A stretch of DNA of 64,000 nt from JAJUFS01 sp036381175. Lineage in GTDB: Bacteria; Pseudomonadota; Gammaproteobacteria; Natronospirales; JAJUFS01. The stretch lies in assembly GCA_036381175.1 (NCBI GenBank), contig DASVDI010000025.1, forward strand, positions 1 to 64,000, written 5' to 3'. The notes under the pieces are model-generated. The model was given only the letters and a program-made list of their open reading frames with translations. It was not told the DNA's origin and searched no databases. Of the stretch, positions 16,361 through 24,446 are shown piece after piece. The position numbers and the translations under genes are program-made. Within the stretch, counting starts at the first letter, position 1, and every line of letters starts with the position of its first letter.

Positions 16361-16891
16361 ATGGGAGCACAGCCGGTACGGAAAATTTTCCGAACGCTCG
16401 CCGTGGCAAGTGTTGTGGCGGCGTGGCCGTTCGCGAACGCCGCTGAACCCATGCCTGCCGAGCCCACCACTGCGCTGGTGCCTGCTTTTCCCGCCGCGCT
16501 CGACTGCGCCGCGTCGGATTGCCCCGACACACTCCACGCCGCGCACGACATCACCTTTATCAGCCGCCTTTCATTCCCGTTGGGCAGCGCACTGTTGACA
16601 CGCGAGGCAAAAGGCGAACTGCTGCGCATGCTGGTCGAACTGGAATCCTTCGCGGTCATCGAACACGTCGAGATCGTCGGTCATGCCGATCCTTCCGGAC
16701 CGGAAAACTACAATCGCTGGTTGTCGGAGAAACGCGCGAAACGCGTGCAGGATTATTTCGCGCAACGCGGGGTCGATCCGCGCAAGGTGACCTTCCGCGG
16801 CGTCGGTTCCAGCGAACCGCTGGTTGGCGCCATCGATCCTTCCGAACACCGGCGCATCGAAGTTCACATCACGCTGCATCCGTTCCTGTAA
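16361..16891 (+). CDS. OmpA-family periplasmic protein
   Basis: A 176-residue exported protein. The signal peptide ends near ANAAE (about residue 28), followed by a proline/alanine-rich linker with two cysteines (CAASDC) that may form a disulfide. The rest is an OmpA C-terminal domain: VEIVGHADPSGPENYNRWLSEKRAKRVQDYF and VTFRGVGSSEP, the usual diaminopimelate-contacting aspartate and arginine included. Such domains bind peptidoglycan. It has no lipobox or beta-barrel, so it is probably soluble or loosely wall-bound. The start is ATG 16361 with AAGGACGGGG upstream. It is divergent from mtnA and 81 bases before mscS. Confidence 0.86.
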   Translation: MGAQPVRKIFRTLAVASVVAAWPFANAAEPMPAEPTTALVPAFPAALDCAASDCPDTLHAAHDITFISRLSFPLGSALLTREAKGELLRMLVELESFAVIEHVEIVGHADPSGPENYNRWLSEKRAKRVQDYFAQRGVDPRKVTFRGVGSSEPLVGAIDPSEHRRIEVHITLHPFL

Positions 16892-16972
16892 CCGTCTTCT
16901 CGCATCTTTCCTGCGCTTTCGCGCTGCGTTACCCTCGCCGCCACGCAACACCGGCCGCACGAGGGGGAAGAG

Positions 16973-17800
16973 ATGCAGGAATTCATCGATCACATTCGTT
17001 CACTCGACTGGATGGCGCTGGCCACGGTCTGGGGCAGCCGCGTCCTGCTCGCCATCGCCGTCTTTGTCATTGGCCGCATCCTCGCGAAACTGATCGGCCG
17101 GCTGATTGAACGTGTCGCCACGCGCGCGAAATTCGACGCGACGCTGGTGCGCTTTCTTGCATCACTGACTGTCATTGCCCTGACCATTGTCGCAGCCATC
17201 TTCGCGGTCGACCAACTGGGCGTGGACACGACATCGCTGATCGCAGTACTCGGCGCCGCCGGTCTTGCCATTGGCCTCGCGCTGAAGGATTCGCTGGCGA
17301 ATTTCGCATCCAGCGTCATGATCATGACGTTCAAGCCGTTCAAGCCCGGCGATTTCGTCGAAGCGGGCGGCGCGTCCGGCACGGTGCTGGACATCGGCAT
17401 GTTCAACACGCGCATGCGCACGGCCGACAACCAGTACGTCGTGATTCCGAACAGCCAGATCACCAGTGACAAGACCGTCAATTATTCGCACGAGCCGACC
17501 CGCCGGCTGAGTTTCGAGATCGGCATCAGTTACAACAACGACATCGATGCGGCACGCAAGGCGATCCTGGAAGTGGTCGCCGCGGACGAACGCATCAAGA
17601 CCGATCCAGCGCCGTCGGTGCAGACCTGGTCATTCGGCGACAGCGCTGTGAACCTCATGCTGTACGCGTGGATGGATACCGCGGTCTTCTGGGACGTGCG
17701 CAGCGACCTGCTCGAACGCATCAAGAAGAATTTCGACGACAAGGGAATTTCCATTCCGTTTCCGCAACGGGAAATCCGTTACTACAAGGACATCGAGTGA
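16973..17800 (+). CDS. mscS: Small-conductance mechanosensitive channel
   Basis: A 275-residue MscS channel that releases solutes on hypo-osmotic shock. Three transmembrane helices lie in the first 115 residues. TM3 has the conserved Ala/Gly pattern VLGAAGLAIGLALKDSLANFASSVMI, and the beta domain begins PFKPGDFVEAGGASGTV with the signature NTRMRTADNQYVVIPN. GAGGGGGAAGAG precedes the ATG. The end overlaps the mtaD GTG start by four bases, so the channel heads the following operon or is co-transcribed with it. Confidence 0.95.
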   Translation: MQEFIDHIRSLDWMALATVWGSRVLLAIAVFVIGRILAKLIGRLIERVATRAKFDATLVRFLASLTVIALTIVAAIFAVDQLGVDTTSLIAVLGAAGLAIGLALKDSLANFASSVMIMTFKPFKPGDFVEAGGASGTVLDIGMFNTRMRTADNQYVVIPNSQITSDKTVNYSHEPTRRLSFEIGISYNNDIDAARKAILEVVAADERIKTDPAPSVQTWSFGDSAVNLMLYAWMDTAVFWDVRSDLLERIKKNFDDKGISIPFPQREIRYYKDIE

Positions 17801-19122
17801 AAGACATCGCGGAGTTTCTCGTCATCGCGCGCTGGGTTGCGCCCGTTCGGCCGGCCGGTGCGATTCTCGACAATCACGCCGTCGCAGTTGCCGACGGAAA
17901 AATCATCGCGGTATTACCGGCTGCCGAAGCTCGACAGCGTTTTCCCGGCGCGCCCGTCACCGAGCTTGGCTCGCATGTGCTCATTCCCGGTTTCGTGAAT
18001 GCACATACGCATGCCGCGATGAGTTTGTTGCGCGGAATTGCCGATGACCTTCCCTTGATGGAATGGCTGCGCGAACACATCTGGCCGGCCGAAAGCCGCT
18101 GGACCGGTCCCGACTTCGTACGCGACGGAACGGAACTCGCCATCGCCGAAATGCTTCGCGGCGGCACGACCTGTTTCAGCGACATGTATCTTTTTCCCGA
18201 CGTGACCGCTCGCACCTGCTCGAAACTCGGCATGCGCGCGAGCATTGGCATGGTGTTGTTCGATTTTCCGACGCCATGGGCAGAAGACGCGGATGAATAC
18301 ATTCGCAAAGGCGTTGCCGTACGTGACGAGTTCAACACGAATCCGCTGCTCACGTTTCCGTTCGCGCCGCACGCGCCGTACACCGTTTCCGATGAAAGCC
18401 TGCGAAACATGCAGCGCATCGCGAACGAACTCGACATTCCCGTGCACACGCATTTGCACGAAACCGCGACGGAAGTTGAGGAGGCTGTCGCGAAAACGGG
18501 CAAGCGCCCGTTCGCGCGCTTCGAGGAACTCGGCCTGCTCGGACCGAACCTCATGGCCGCGCACATGACGCAGCTGACGGATGAAGAAATCGAGAAGACC
18601 GCAGAGTACGGCGTGCACGTGTTGCACTGCCCCGAATCGAATCTCAAGCTCGCGAGCGGTTTCTGCCCCGTCGCAAGATTACGTCAAGCCGGCGTGAACA
18701 TCGCACTCGGAACCGACGGCGCAGCGAGCAACAACGACCTCGACATGCTCGGCGAAATGCGCACGATGGCGCTGCTCGCAAAAGGCGTGAGCGGCGACGC
18801 GACGGCGATCGATGCGCAGACGGCATTGGAAATCGCCACGCTCGGCGGCGCACGCGCGATCGGGCTTGAAAACGAAATCGGCTCGCTGGAAACCGGCAAG
18901 TGGGCGGACATGGCCGCCATCGATCTTTCCCCAGCGGCGACCACGCCGGTTTACAATCCCGTTTCACAACTCGTTTACGCCGCCACACGAGACCAGGTCA
19001 GCCACACGTGGATTGCCGGACGGTTGAAACTGGAGAACGGCCGCCTGCGCGACATCGATGAAGCATCCGTGTTGCGCAAGGCGGAAGAATGGCGGCAACG
19101 CATTGGCGGAGTCACAGCATGA
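17797..19122 (+). CDS. mtaD: 5-methylthioadenosine/S-adenosylhomocysteine deaminase
   Basis: An amidohydrolase of the MtaD/SAH deaminase family that removes the 6-amino group of methylthioadenosine to give methylthioinosine. Zinc and catalytic residues are visible: NAHTHAAMSLLRG, HTHLHETATEVEEA, the AAHMTQL histidine and GTDGAASNNDLDM. The open frame runs upstream into mscS; I start at the GTG at 17797, which overlaps the mscS stop as GTGA and has AAGGA six bases before it (441 aa). The ATG of ubiG overlaps its stop. With divergent mtnA it forms the Pseudomonas-type route of methylthioadenosine salvage. Confidence 0.92.
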   Translation: MKDIAEFLVIARWVAPVRPAGAILDNHAVAVADGKIIAVLPAAEARQRFPGAPVTELGSHVLIPGFVNAHTHAAMSLLRGIADDLPLMEWLREHIWPAESRWTGPDFVRDGTELAIAEMLRGGTTCFSDMYLFPDVTARTCSKLGMRASIGMVLFDFPTPWAEDADEYIRKGVAVRDEFNTNPLLTFPFAPHAPYTVSDESLRNMQRIANELDIPVHTHLHETATEVEEAVAKTGKRPFARFEELGLLGPNLMAAHMTQLTDEEIEKTAEYGVHVLHCPESNLKLASGFCPVARLRQAGVNIALGTDGAASNNDLDMLGEMRTMALLAKGVSGDATAIDAQTALEIATLGGARAIGLENEIGSLETGKWADMAAIDLSPAATTPVYNPVSQLVYAATRDQVSHTWIAGRLKLENGRLRDIDEASVLRKAEEWRQRIGGVTA

Positions 19123-19850
19123 TCGAAGGTCAGCATCGTTCCAACGTCGACCCGGCGGAAATCGCAAAATTCGACGCGCTCGCCTCGCGCTGGTGGGATC
19201 CCGAAGGCGAGTTTCGCCCGCTGCATGAAATGAACCCGCTGCGGCTTGAGTGGATCGACAAACGCTCGGGCGGTCTGAACGGTTTGCGCGCCGCGGACAT
19301 CGGCTGTGGCGGCGGCATTCTCGCCGAAAGCATGGCGGCATCGGGCGCGACGGTAACCGGCGCCGATCTTGCCGAAGAAGCGCTTGCCGTTGCGAAATTG
19401 CACCTGCTCGAATCCGGCGTTGAGGTCGAGTACCTGCAGATCGCCGTCGAAGAGCTCGCCGAACAGCGCGAAGGCGAATACGACGTTGTCACGTGCATGG
19501 AAATGCTCGAACACGTTCCCGATCCCGCATCTATTATCACGGCCTGTCGCCGGCTGGTGAAACCCGGCGGCGATGTTTTCTTCTCCACCATCAACCGCAA
19601 TCCGAAATCCTTCTTCATGGCGATTGTCGGTGCGGAATATCTTCTTCGGTTGCTGCCGCGCGGCACGCACGAGTACGCGCGCTTCATCAAGCCGTCCGAA
19701 CTCGAAGCCTGGGCGCGTGCGGGTGGACTGAATGCTGCCGGCATCACCGGCTTGCATTACAACCCCCTGAGTCTCGACAAGACTCGCCGGTTTACGTCCG
19801 GCGGCGATGTCGATGTGAATTACCTGATGCATTTCAGGCGTCCGGCATGA
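19119..19850 (+). CDS. ubiG: Ubiquinone biosynthesis O-methyltransferase
   Basis: UbiG performs both O-methylations in ubiquinone synthesis with S-adenosylmethionine. The 243 residues fit the family. The N-terminal ASRWWDPEGEFRPLHEMNPLRLEWI is diagnostic, the SAM motif is ADIGCGGGILAESMA, and post-motif segments CMEMLEHVPDP and FFSTINRNPKS follow. The ATG at 19119 overlaps the mtaD stop as ATGA, and the next gene overlaps again as ATGA, so translation of the run is coupled. Production of ubiquinone fits with the nuo operon further right. Confidence 0.96.
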   Translation: MIEGQHRSNVDPAEIAKFDALASRWWDPEGEFRPLHEMNPLRLEWIDKRSGGLNGLRAADIGCGGGILAESMAASGATVTGADLAEEALAVAKLHLLESGVEVEYLQIAVEELAEQREGEYDVVTCMEMLEHVPDPASIITACRRLVKPGGDVFFSTINRNPKSFFMAIVGAEYLLRLLPRGTHEYARFIKPSELEAWARAGGLNAAGITGLHYNPLSLDKTRRFTSGGDVDVNYLMHFRRPA

Positions 19851-20533
19851 CCTTGCGCGCCGTACTTTTCGACCTTGATGGCACGCTCGTTGATACCGCG
19901 CCGGACATGGGTGCTGCGGTGAACGCGTTGCGCGTCGAGCGCGGTCTTGAGCCGCTTGAAGCCGAACGGATCCGGCCCTGGGTGTCACACGGCAGTCCGG
20001 GTTTGTTGAAAATCGCGTTCGGCGTGGAAAAGGATGCCGCGGATTACAACGAACTGCGCGATCGTTTCCTCGCACTCTACGAAGCGCGCCTGAGCCGCGA
20101 AACAAAACTGTTCGATGGCATGCAGCAGGTGCTCGATACGCTGTACGTGAAAGGCATCCCTTGGGGCATCGTCACGAACAAGCCCGCATGGCTGACCGAC
20201 GCCTTGCTCGCCGACCTTGCCATCGTCCCGCCGCCGCAATGTGCGGTTTCCGGCGACACGACTGCGCATCACAAGCCGCATCCCGCATCCATCCTGCATG
20301 CCTGTGAAACCCTGAATGTCATGCCGGAACACGCGCTTTATGTCGGCGATGCCGAGCGCGATATCCAGGCCGCGCATGCTGCCGGCATGCCGGTACTCGC
20401 CGCCGCTTACGGCTATCTGCACGATCACGAAGATCCGGCGGAATGGAACGCCGACGGAATCATCCAGGCACCCGCCGACCTGTTGGACTGGCTCGATGAT
20501 GCCTCCGTGCAAAACCGGGAGAACGCGTCGTGA
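19847..20533 (+). CDS. mupP: HAD-family phosphatase, probable N-acetylmuramic acid 6-phosphate phosphatase
   Basis: A 228-residue HAD hydrolase. Motif I is FDLDGTLVD (Asp9 nucleophile, Asp11), motif II lies in GIVTNKP, the motif III lysine in HHKPHPA and motif IV in YVGDAERDIQAA. By sequence it could be called phosphoglycolate phosphatase (gph). Its position directly after ubiG is the same as that of Pseudomonas mupP (PA3172), which recycles peptidoglycan sugars and affects fosfomycin resistance, so MupP is the more likely function. Specificity is inferred from context. It overlaps ubiG and rmuC by four bases each. Confidence 0.82.
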   Translation: MTLRAVLFDLDGTLVDTAPDMGAAVNALRVERGLEPLEAERIRPWVSHGSPGLLKIAFGVEKDAADYNELRDRFLALYEARLSRETKLFDGMQQVLDTLYVKGIPWGIVTNKPAWLTDALLADLAIVPPPQCAVSGDTTAHHKPHPASILHACETLNVMPEHALYVGDAERDIQAAHAAGMPVLAAAYGYLHDHEDPAEWNADGIIQAPADLLDWLDDASVQNRENAS

Positions 20534-21741
20534 TCATGTGGATTCTTGTCGCCGCCGTTGGCGGCTTGTTGCTTGGCGCGCTGATCGCCTGGCTGTTGCA
20601 GCAGTCACGCCTGCATGCGCTTGAACGCGAACTGTCGAAACACGAAGCGCGCGGCGAAGCCGCGGAACGTTCACGCATTGAAATGGAACGCACGGTCGAA
20701 TCGCTGGCGCGCAAGGCGCTGGAACAGAACAACGAATCGTTTCTCCGGCTCGCGAAGGAAAGCCTGCAAAGTCACCAGGTGCAGGCGAAGTCGCACATCG
20801 AAGCGCTGGTCAAACCCATCAACGACGCATTGAAGAAAACCGAAAGCCAGATCCAGGAAATCGAACGCGAGCGGCATCGCGCGTTTGGCAGCATCGGTGA
20901 ACAACTGAAATCGATGTCGGAAACGCAAATCCGCTTGCAGAACGAAACACAGAATCTTGTGAAGGCATTGCGCCGGCCGGAAGTTCGCGGCCAGTGGGGC
21001 GAGATGACATTGAAGCGCCTCGCGGAACTTGCGGGCATGGTGGAACATTGCGATTTCTTCGAGCAGGAAAATGTCACGACCGCCGAAGGCCGCCTGCGGC
21101 CGGACATGATCGTGCGCCTGCCCGATGAGCGCGAACTTGTTGTCGATGTGAAAACGCCGCTGGATGCCTACCTGAACGCCATGGAAGCGACGGACGACGC
21201 GACGCGCGAAACCGCATTGACGCAACATGCGCGCAAGGTGCGCGAACGCGTGAACGAACTCGCAAAAAAGGAATACTGGAACCAGTTCAAGCGATCGCCC
21301 GACTTCGTGATTCTTTTCATTCCCGGCGACCAGTTTCTCGCTACGGCGCTTGACCGTGATCCGGCTTTGATCGATGACGCACTTCGCCAGAAAGTCATGC
21401 TCGCCACACCGACGAGTTTTGTCGCGCTGCTGAAAGCTGTTGCTTACGGCTGGCGGCAGGTCGCGCTCGCGGAAAATGCCGAAACCATTCGCACGCTCGC
21501 GGAAGACCTGTACGGACGGCTCGCGACGTTTGCCGGACATCTCGACAACACCGGCAAGGCGCTTGGCAACGCCGTCAAGCATTACAACAGCGCCGTCGGT
21601 TCGATGGAACGCAATGTGTTGCCGGGCGCGCGCAAGTTCACGGAACTCGGCGTACATCCGAAAAGGGAACTCAGGCCTCTTGATCCGCTGGAAGTGCAGC
21701 CACGCAAGCTTCAGGCGACAGAAGACAGCACCGAAGACTGA
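20530..21741 (+). CDS. rmuC: DNA recombination protein RmuC
   Basis: RmuC limits inversions at short repeats and is thought to be a nuclease-like protein. The N-terminus is a membrane anchor (ILVAAVGGLLLGALIAWLL) followed by a long coiled coil to about residue 140. The conserved core has RRPEVRGQWGEMTLKRLAELAGM and RPDMIVRLPDERELVVDVKTPLDAYL, which look like a PD-(D/E)xK-type fold. The GTG at 20530 overlaps the mupP stop; an ATG two codons later is possible. The length of 403 is slightly shorter than E. coli RmuC (475). The next gene starts one base before its stop ends. Confidence 0.93.
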   Translation: MIMWILVAAVGGLLLGALIAWLLQQSRLHALERELSKHEARGEAAERSRIEMERTVESLARKALEQNNESFLRLAKESLQSHQVQAKSHIEALVKPINDALKKTESQIQEIERERHRAFGSIGEQLKSMSETQIRLQNETQNLVKALRRPEVRGQWGEMTLKRLAELAGMVEHCDFFEQENVTTAEGRLRPDMIVRLPDERELVVDVKTPLDAYLNAMEATDDATRETALTQHARKVRERVNELAKKEYWNQFKRSPDFVILFIPGDQFLATALDRDPALIDDALRQKVMLATPTSFVALLKAVAYGWRQVALAENAETIRTLAEDLYGRLATFAGHLDNTGKALGNAVKHYNSAVGSMERNVLPGARKFTELGVHPKRELRPLDPLEVQPRKLQATEDSTED

Positions 21742-22583
21742 TGAATCCCGATCGCTACGCTTTCGAGCAAGCCATCGCCTTGCGCGACGACTGGCAGTTC
21801 TCGCGAATTTTTGCCTCCGAAACAGCGCGTCCCGGCTTCACTGCCCTGCTCGCCCTGCGCACCGAATTACAGAATGTTGTGCGCCAGGCAAGCGAACCAG
21901 GCATCGCCGCGATGAGATTCGAATGGTGGCGGATGGAAATCGCACGCGGATTTGCGGGCAACGCGCAACACCCTCTGGCGCGTGCACTGGGAAAATCTCT
22001 TGGTGAAGCCAACGTTGCGCCAGAATATTGTCTCGAACTCGTCGATGCGGCGGAAACCGAAAGCGAAAACAACGTATTCACCGAACAGGATTTCCGCCTT
22101 TACCTTTATCGCGGCGGCGGCGTGCTGGGCGAACAGCTCGCGATGTTATCGGGGATTAATGACAGGAACGCGTTGAATGCCGCGCGCCGGCTCGGGCAAT
22201 TGAAACGCTTTACCGACATGCTCCTTGCCTGTGGCGCGATGCTTCGTGCAGGACACTGGCTGTTTCCGTTCGAGTGGCTGGAACAGTCGTCGTTGAATCC
22301 GCAGGCTGTACTTGCGGATCCGGAAAACGAGAACGTTCATGCCCTGCTCGCCAAACTGCTTGCGGTGCTGGATACGGAAAGAATCGAAACGCGAACCGTG
22401 ATGGAAAGCGTCGTGCTGCCGCCCGCGTTGCAGTTGCAGTGGCCGCTTATGCAACGCGATTACCGCCGCTTGCGTGACAACCCCGCTGTCATGCTTGCTT
22501 CAAAAGCAGTAAAAGATGGCGGCATTGCGCGCTTGTGGACCGCGTGGCGCGGAGCGCGCACGGCAAGCAAGAATTTTTCGTAG
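21741..22583 (+). CDS. Squalene/phytoene synthase-like protein of the NDUFAF6 type
   Basis: A 280-residue protein of the isoprenoid head-to-head synthase superfamily. Segments ALLALRTELQNVVRQASEP, MRFEWWRMEI and GHWLFPFEWLEQ match the pattern of the mitochondrial complex I assembly factor NDUFAF6 and its bacterial relatives. The two Asp-rich motifs (DxxxD) that bind prenyl diphosphates in true synthases are not present at the expected places, so enzymatic activity is doubtful. Its start overlaps the rmuC stop (TGATG), making it the last gene of the mtaD-ubiG-mupP-rmuC run. Function is unknown; a role in respiratory-complex assembly is only a hypothesis. Confidence 0.78.
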   Translation: MNPDRYAFEQAIALRDDWQFSRIFASETARPGFTALLALRTELQNVVRQASEPGIAAMRFEWWRMEIARGFAGNAQHPLARALGKSLGEANVAPEYCLELVDAAETESENNVFTEQDFRLYLYRGGGVLGEQLAMLSGINDRNALNAARRLGQLKRFTDMLLACGAMLRAGHWLFPFEWLEQSSLNPQAVLADPENENVHALLAKLLAVLDTERIETRTVMESVVLPPALQLQWPLMQRDYRRLRDNPAVMLASKAVKDGGIARLWTAWRGARTASKNFS

Positions 22584-22631
22584 GACGGGCTTCGCCCGTC
22601 TTTCAACGACTGCGGGCAGAGCTCGCCCTAC
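22580..22631. repeat. Twin-hairpin intergenic repeat with GTAGG/CCTAC ends
   Basis: The element is bounded by GTAGG (22580-22584) and CCTAC (22627-22631). A perfect hairpin GACGGGC/GCCCGTC (22584-22600) is followed by TTTC, and a second hairpin forms from GGGC and GCCC around GAGCTC. It looks like a REP/BIME-type element. The first hairpin may also end transcription of the preceding gene, whose stop codon it abuts. Confidence 0.7.
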
Positions 22632-22660
22632 ACGACCGCATGAATAAAGATTTTATTTTT

Positions 22661-22690
22661 AATCCTGTTAATCCTGTCCATTGCTCTTTC
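22661..22690. repeat. Dispersed repeat copy upstream of yciK
   Basis: AATCCTGTTAATCCTGTCC continues to ATTGCTCTTTC. Twenty-nine bases are identical to the inverse of 31128-31156. It runs directly into the ribosome binding site of yciK (AAGAGG at 22691-22696). Confidence 0.85.
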
Positions 22691-22701
22691 AAGAGGTAAT
22701 G

Positions 22702-23463
22702 ATGCCATCCGTCGAAACCATTCCCGCTTACCAGCCCGAAACCGATGCTTTGAAAGATCGCGTCGTCCTTGTTACAGGCGCAGGCGCCGGTATCGGCCGC
22801 GCAGTCAGCATCGCGCTCGCGAAGCACGGCGCAACCGTGATCCTGCTCGGACGAACCGTGAAGAAACTCGAAGGTGTCTACGATGAAATCGTCGCCGAAG
22901 GTGGTGGTCCGCAGCCGGCGATCTACCCGATGGATCTCGAAGGCGTCGTCTGGGACGACTATCTTGAACTTTGCGAGCGCATCGAAAAGGAATACGGACG
23001 ACTCGACGGCCTGCTGCACAACGCCGGCATTCTCGGTGACCGTTCACCGATCGAACATTATGATCCCGTTGCCTGGCAGCGCGTTATGCTGATCAACGTC
23101 AGCGCGCCATTCCTGCTTTCCCGCGCCTGCATGCCGATCCTGCGCAAATCCGAAGATGCCAGCGTCGTGTTCACCTCATCCGGTGTCGGGCGCAAAGGCC
23201 GCGCTTACTGGGGCGCGTATGCGGTTTCGAAATTCGCAACCGAAGGCCTGATGGAAACCTTCGCTGATGAAATGGACAACGTGCAGAACGTTCGCGTCAA
23301 CGCCATCAATCCCGGCGCGACACGCACCAGCATGCGCGCCGCAGCCTATCCCGGCGAAGATCCGAACACGCTGAAAACACCGGAAGACATCACGAACGCC
23401 TATCTCTGGCTGCTGGGGCCGGCGAGCAAGGGCAAGCAGGGAATTTCGTTTGACGTCGTTTGA
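22702..23463 (+). CDS. yciK: YciK-family short-chain dehydrogenase/reductase
   Basis: A 253-residue SDR oxidoreductase. The NAD(P) loop is VTGAGAGIGRA, the structural NAG motif is in LLHNAGILGDRSP, and the catalytic Ser-Tyr-Lys set is FTSSGVG...YWGAYAVSKFA. The sequence is closest in pattern to E. coli YciK, which has no established substrate. ATG 22702 has AGAGG five bases upstream; an adjacent ATG at 22699 is too close to it. The gene lies at the end of the same cluster (mtnA-mtaD-ubiG-mupP-yciK) as in Pseudomonas, but here rmuC and the NDUFAF6-like gene are inserted before it, and palindromic repeats flank it on both sides. Confidence 0.9.
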   Translation: MPSVETIPAYQPETDALKDRVVLVTGAGAGIGRAVSIALAKHGATVILLGRTVKKLEGVYDEIVAEGGGPQPAIYPMDLEGVVWDDYLELCERIEKEYGRLDGLLHNAGILGDRSPIEHYDPVAWQRVMLINVSAPFLLSRACMPILRKSEDASVVFTSSGVGRKGRAYWGAYAVSKFATEGLMETFADEMDNVQNVRVNAINPGATRTSMRAAAYPGEDPNTLKTPEDITNAYLWLLGPASKGKQGISFDVV

Positions 23464-23469
23464 GTCTGC

Positions 23470-23538
23470 GCAGGGCGGATTAGCGAAGCGTATCCGCCGA
23501 AACTTGATGGCGGATTACGCTTCGCTAATCCGCCCTGC
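23470..23538. repeat. Long palindromic intergenic repeat
   Basis: The 29-base arm 23470-23498 (begins GCAGGGCGGATTAGCGAAGC) is the inverse complement of the 30-base arm 23509-23538 except for one inserted A. The centre is a 10-base loop (23499-23508). It sits in the 89-bp space between convergent yciK and rluB and can fold as a terminator-like hairpin on either strand. Confidence 0.9.
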
Positions 23539-23552
23539 ACTTACGTCGTTAC

Positions 23553-24446
23553 TCACTTCGGTTTATTTCCCTTTCTTCTTCTTTGATCACCCTTCTTCTC
23601 GCGCTCCGGCATCACGAACGGCGGCTTGAGTCCGGCTTCGTCGTAAAGCGCGCGCATTTCGCCGGGCTTGAGGTTCCGGTGCTTGCCGCGCATGAGATAA
23701 CGATCCAGGCGAATCGGTCCGAAGCGCAAGCGGATCAGTCGGCTGACTTTCAGATCCTGCGATTCCCAGAGGCGGCGCACTTCGCGGTTGCGGCCTTCCT
23801 TGAGCGTGACGTGAAACCATTGGTTTGCGCCCTCGCCGCCCGCGATTTCAATCGTTTCGAAACGCGCGATGCCATCATCAAGCGCGACGCCTTTTTTCAG
23901 TTTCGCGAGTGCAGCGTCCGTCACTTCGCCGAGCACGCGGCAGGCGTATTCGCGGCTGATTTCGGATGAGGGATGCATGAGACGGTCCGCGAGTGCGCCG
24001 TCGTTGGTAAACAGGAGAAGGCCCGAGGTATTGATATCGAGACGGCCGACCGCAATCCAGCGGCCTCGCGTGAGGACGGGAAGATCATCGAACACCGTGG
24101 GACGTCCTTCCGGATCATACCGCGTGGTAATCATGCCTTCCGGCTTGTTGTACGCGAGCACGCGCGGCGACTGATCAAGGCGCTTTTCAAGGTGAATCTG
24201 GCGGCCATCGACTTCGACGCGATCGCCCGCCGTCACCTTCATGCCGAGTTCCGCGGGAACGCCGTTGACGTTCACGCGGCCCGCGCGAATCCATTCCTCG
24301 ATCTGGCGGCGCGATGTAACGCCTGCCGTCGCGAGCACTTTCTGCAGGCGTTCCGGTTCGGTCGGTGCGAGCGAGGCCTGTTCGGGACGGGTCGCGTCAG
24401 TGACGCGTGACGTCTTCGCCGTTCGTGATTTCTTCTTGCGGAACAT
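23553..24446 (-). CDS. rluB: 23S rRNA pseudouridine(2605) synthase
   Basis: RluB isomerises U2605 of 23S rRNA. A basic N-terminal tail (MFRKKKSRTAK) is followed by an S4 RNA-binding domain (ERLQKVLATAGVTSRRQIEEWI, about 33-90). The catalytic domain has the aspartate in GRLDINTSGLLLFTNDG and the late GRNREVRRLWES motif. The C-terminus is again very basic (KKGDQRRRKGNKPK). GAGG lies seven bases before the ATG. The first 50 bases lie inside the end of scpB in another frame, an unusually long overlap for a coupled pair. Confidence 0.95.
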   Translation of the reverse strand: MFRKKKSRTAKTSRVTDATRPEQASLAPTEPERLQKVLATAGVTSRRQIEEWIRAGRVNVNGVPAELGMKVTAGDRVEVDGRQIHLEKRLDQSPRVLAYNKPEGMITTRYDPEGRPTVFDDLPVLTRGRWIAVGRLDINTSGLLLFTNDGALADRLMHPSSEISREYACRVLGEVTDAALAKLKKGVALDDGIARFETIEIAGGEGANQWFHVTLKEGRNREVRRLWESQDLKVSRLIRLRFGPIRLDRYLMRGKHRNLKPGEMRALYDEAGLKPPFVMPEREKKGDQRRRKGNKPK

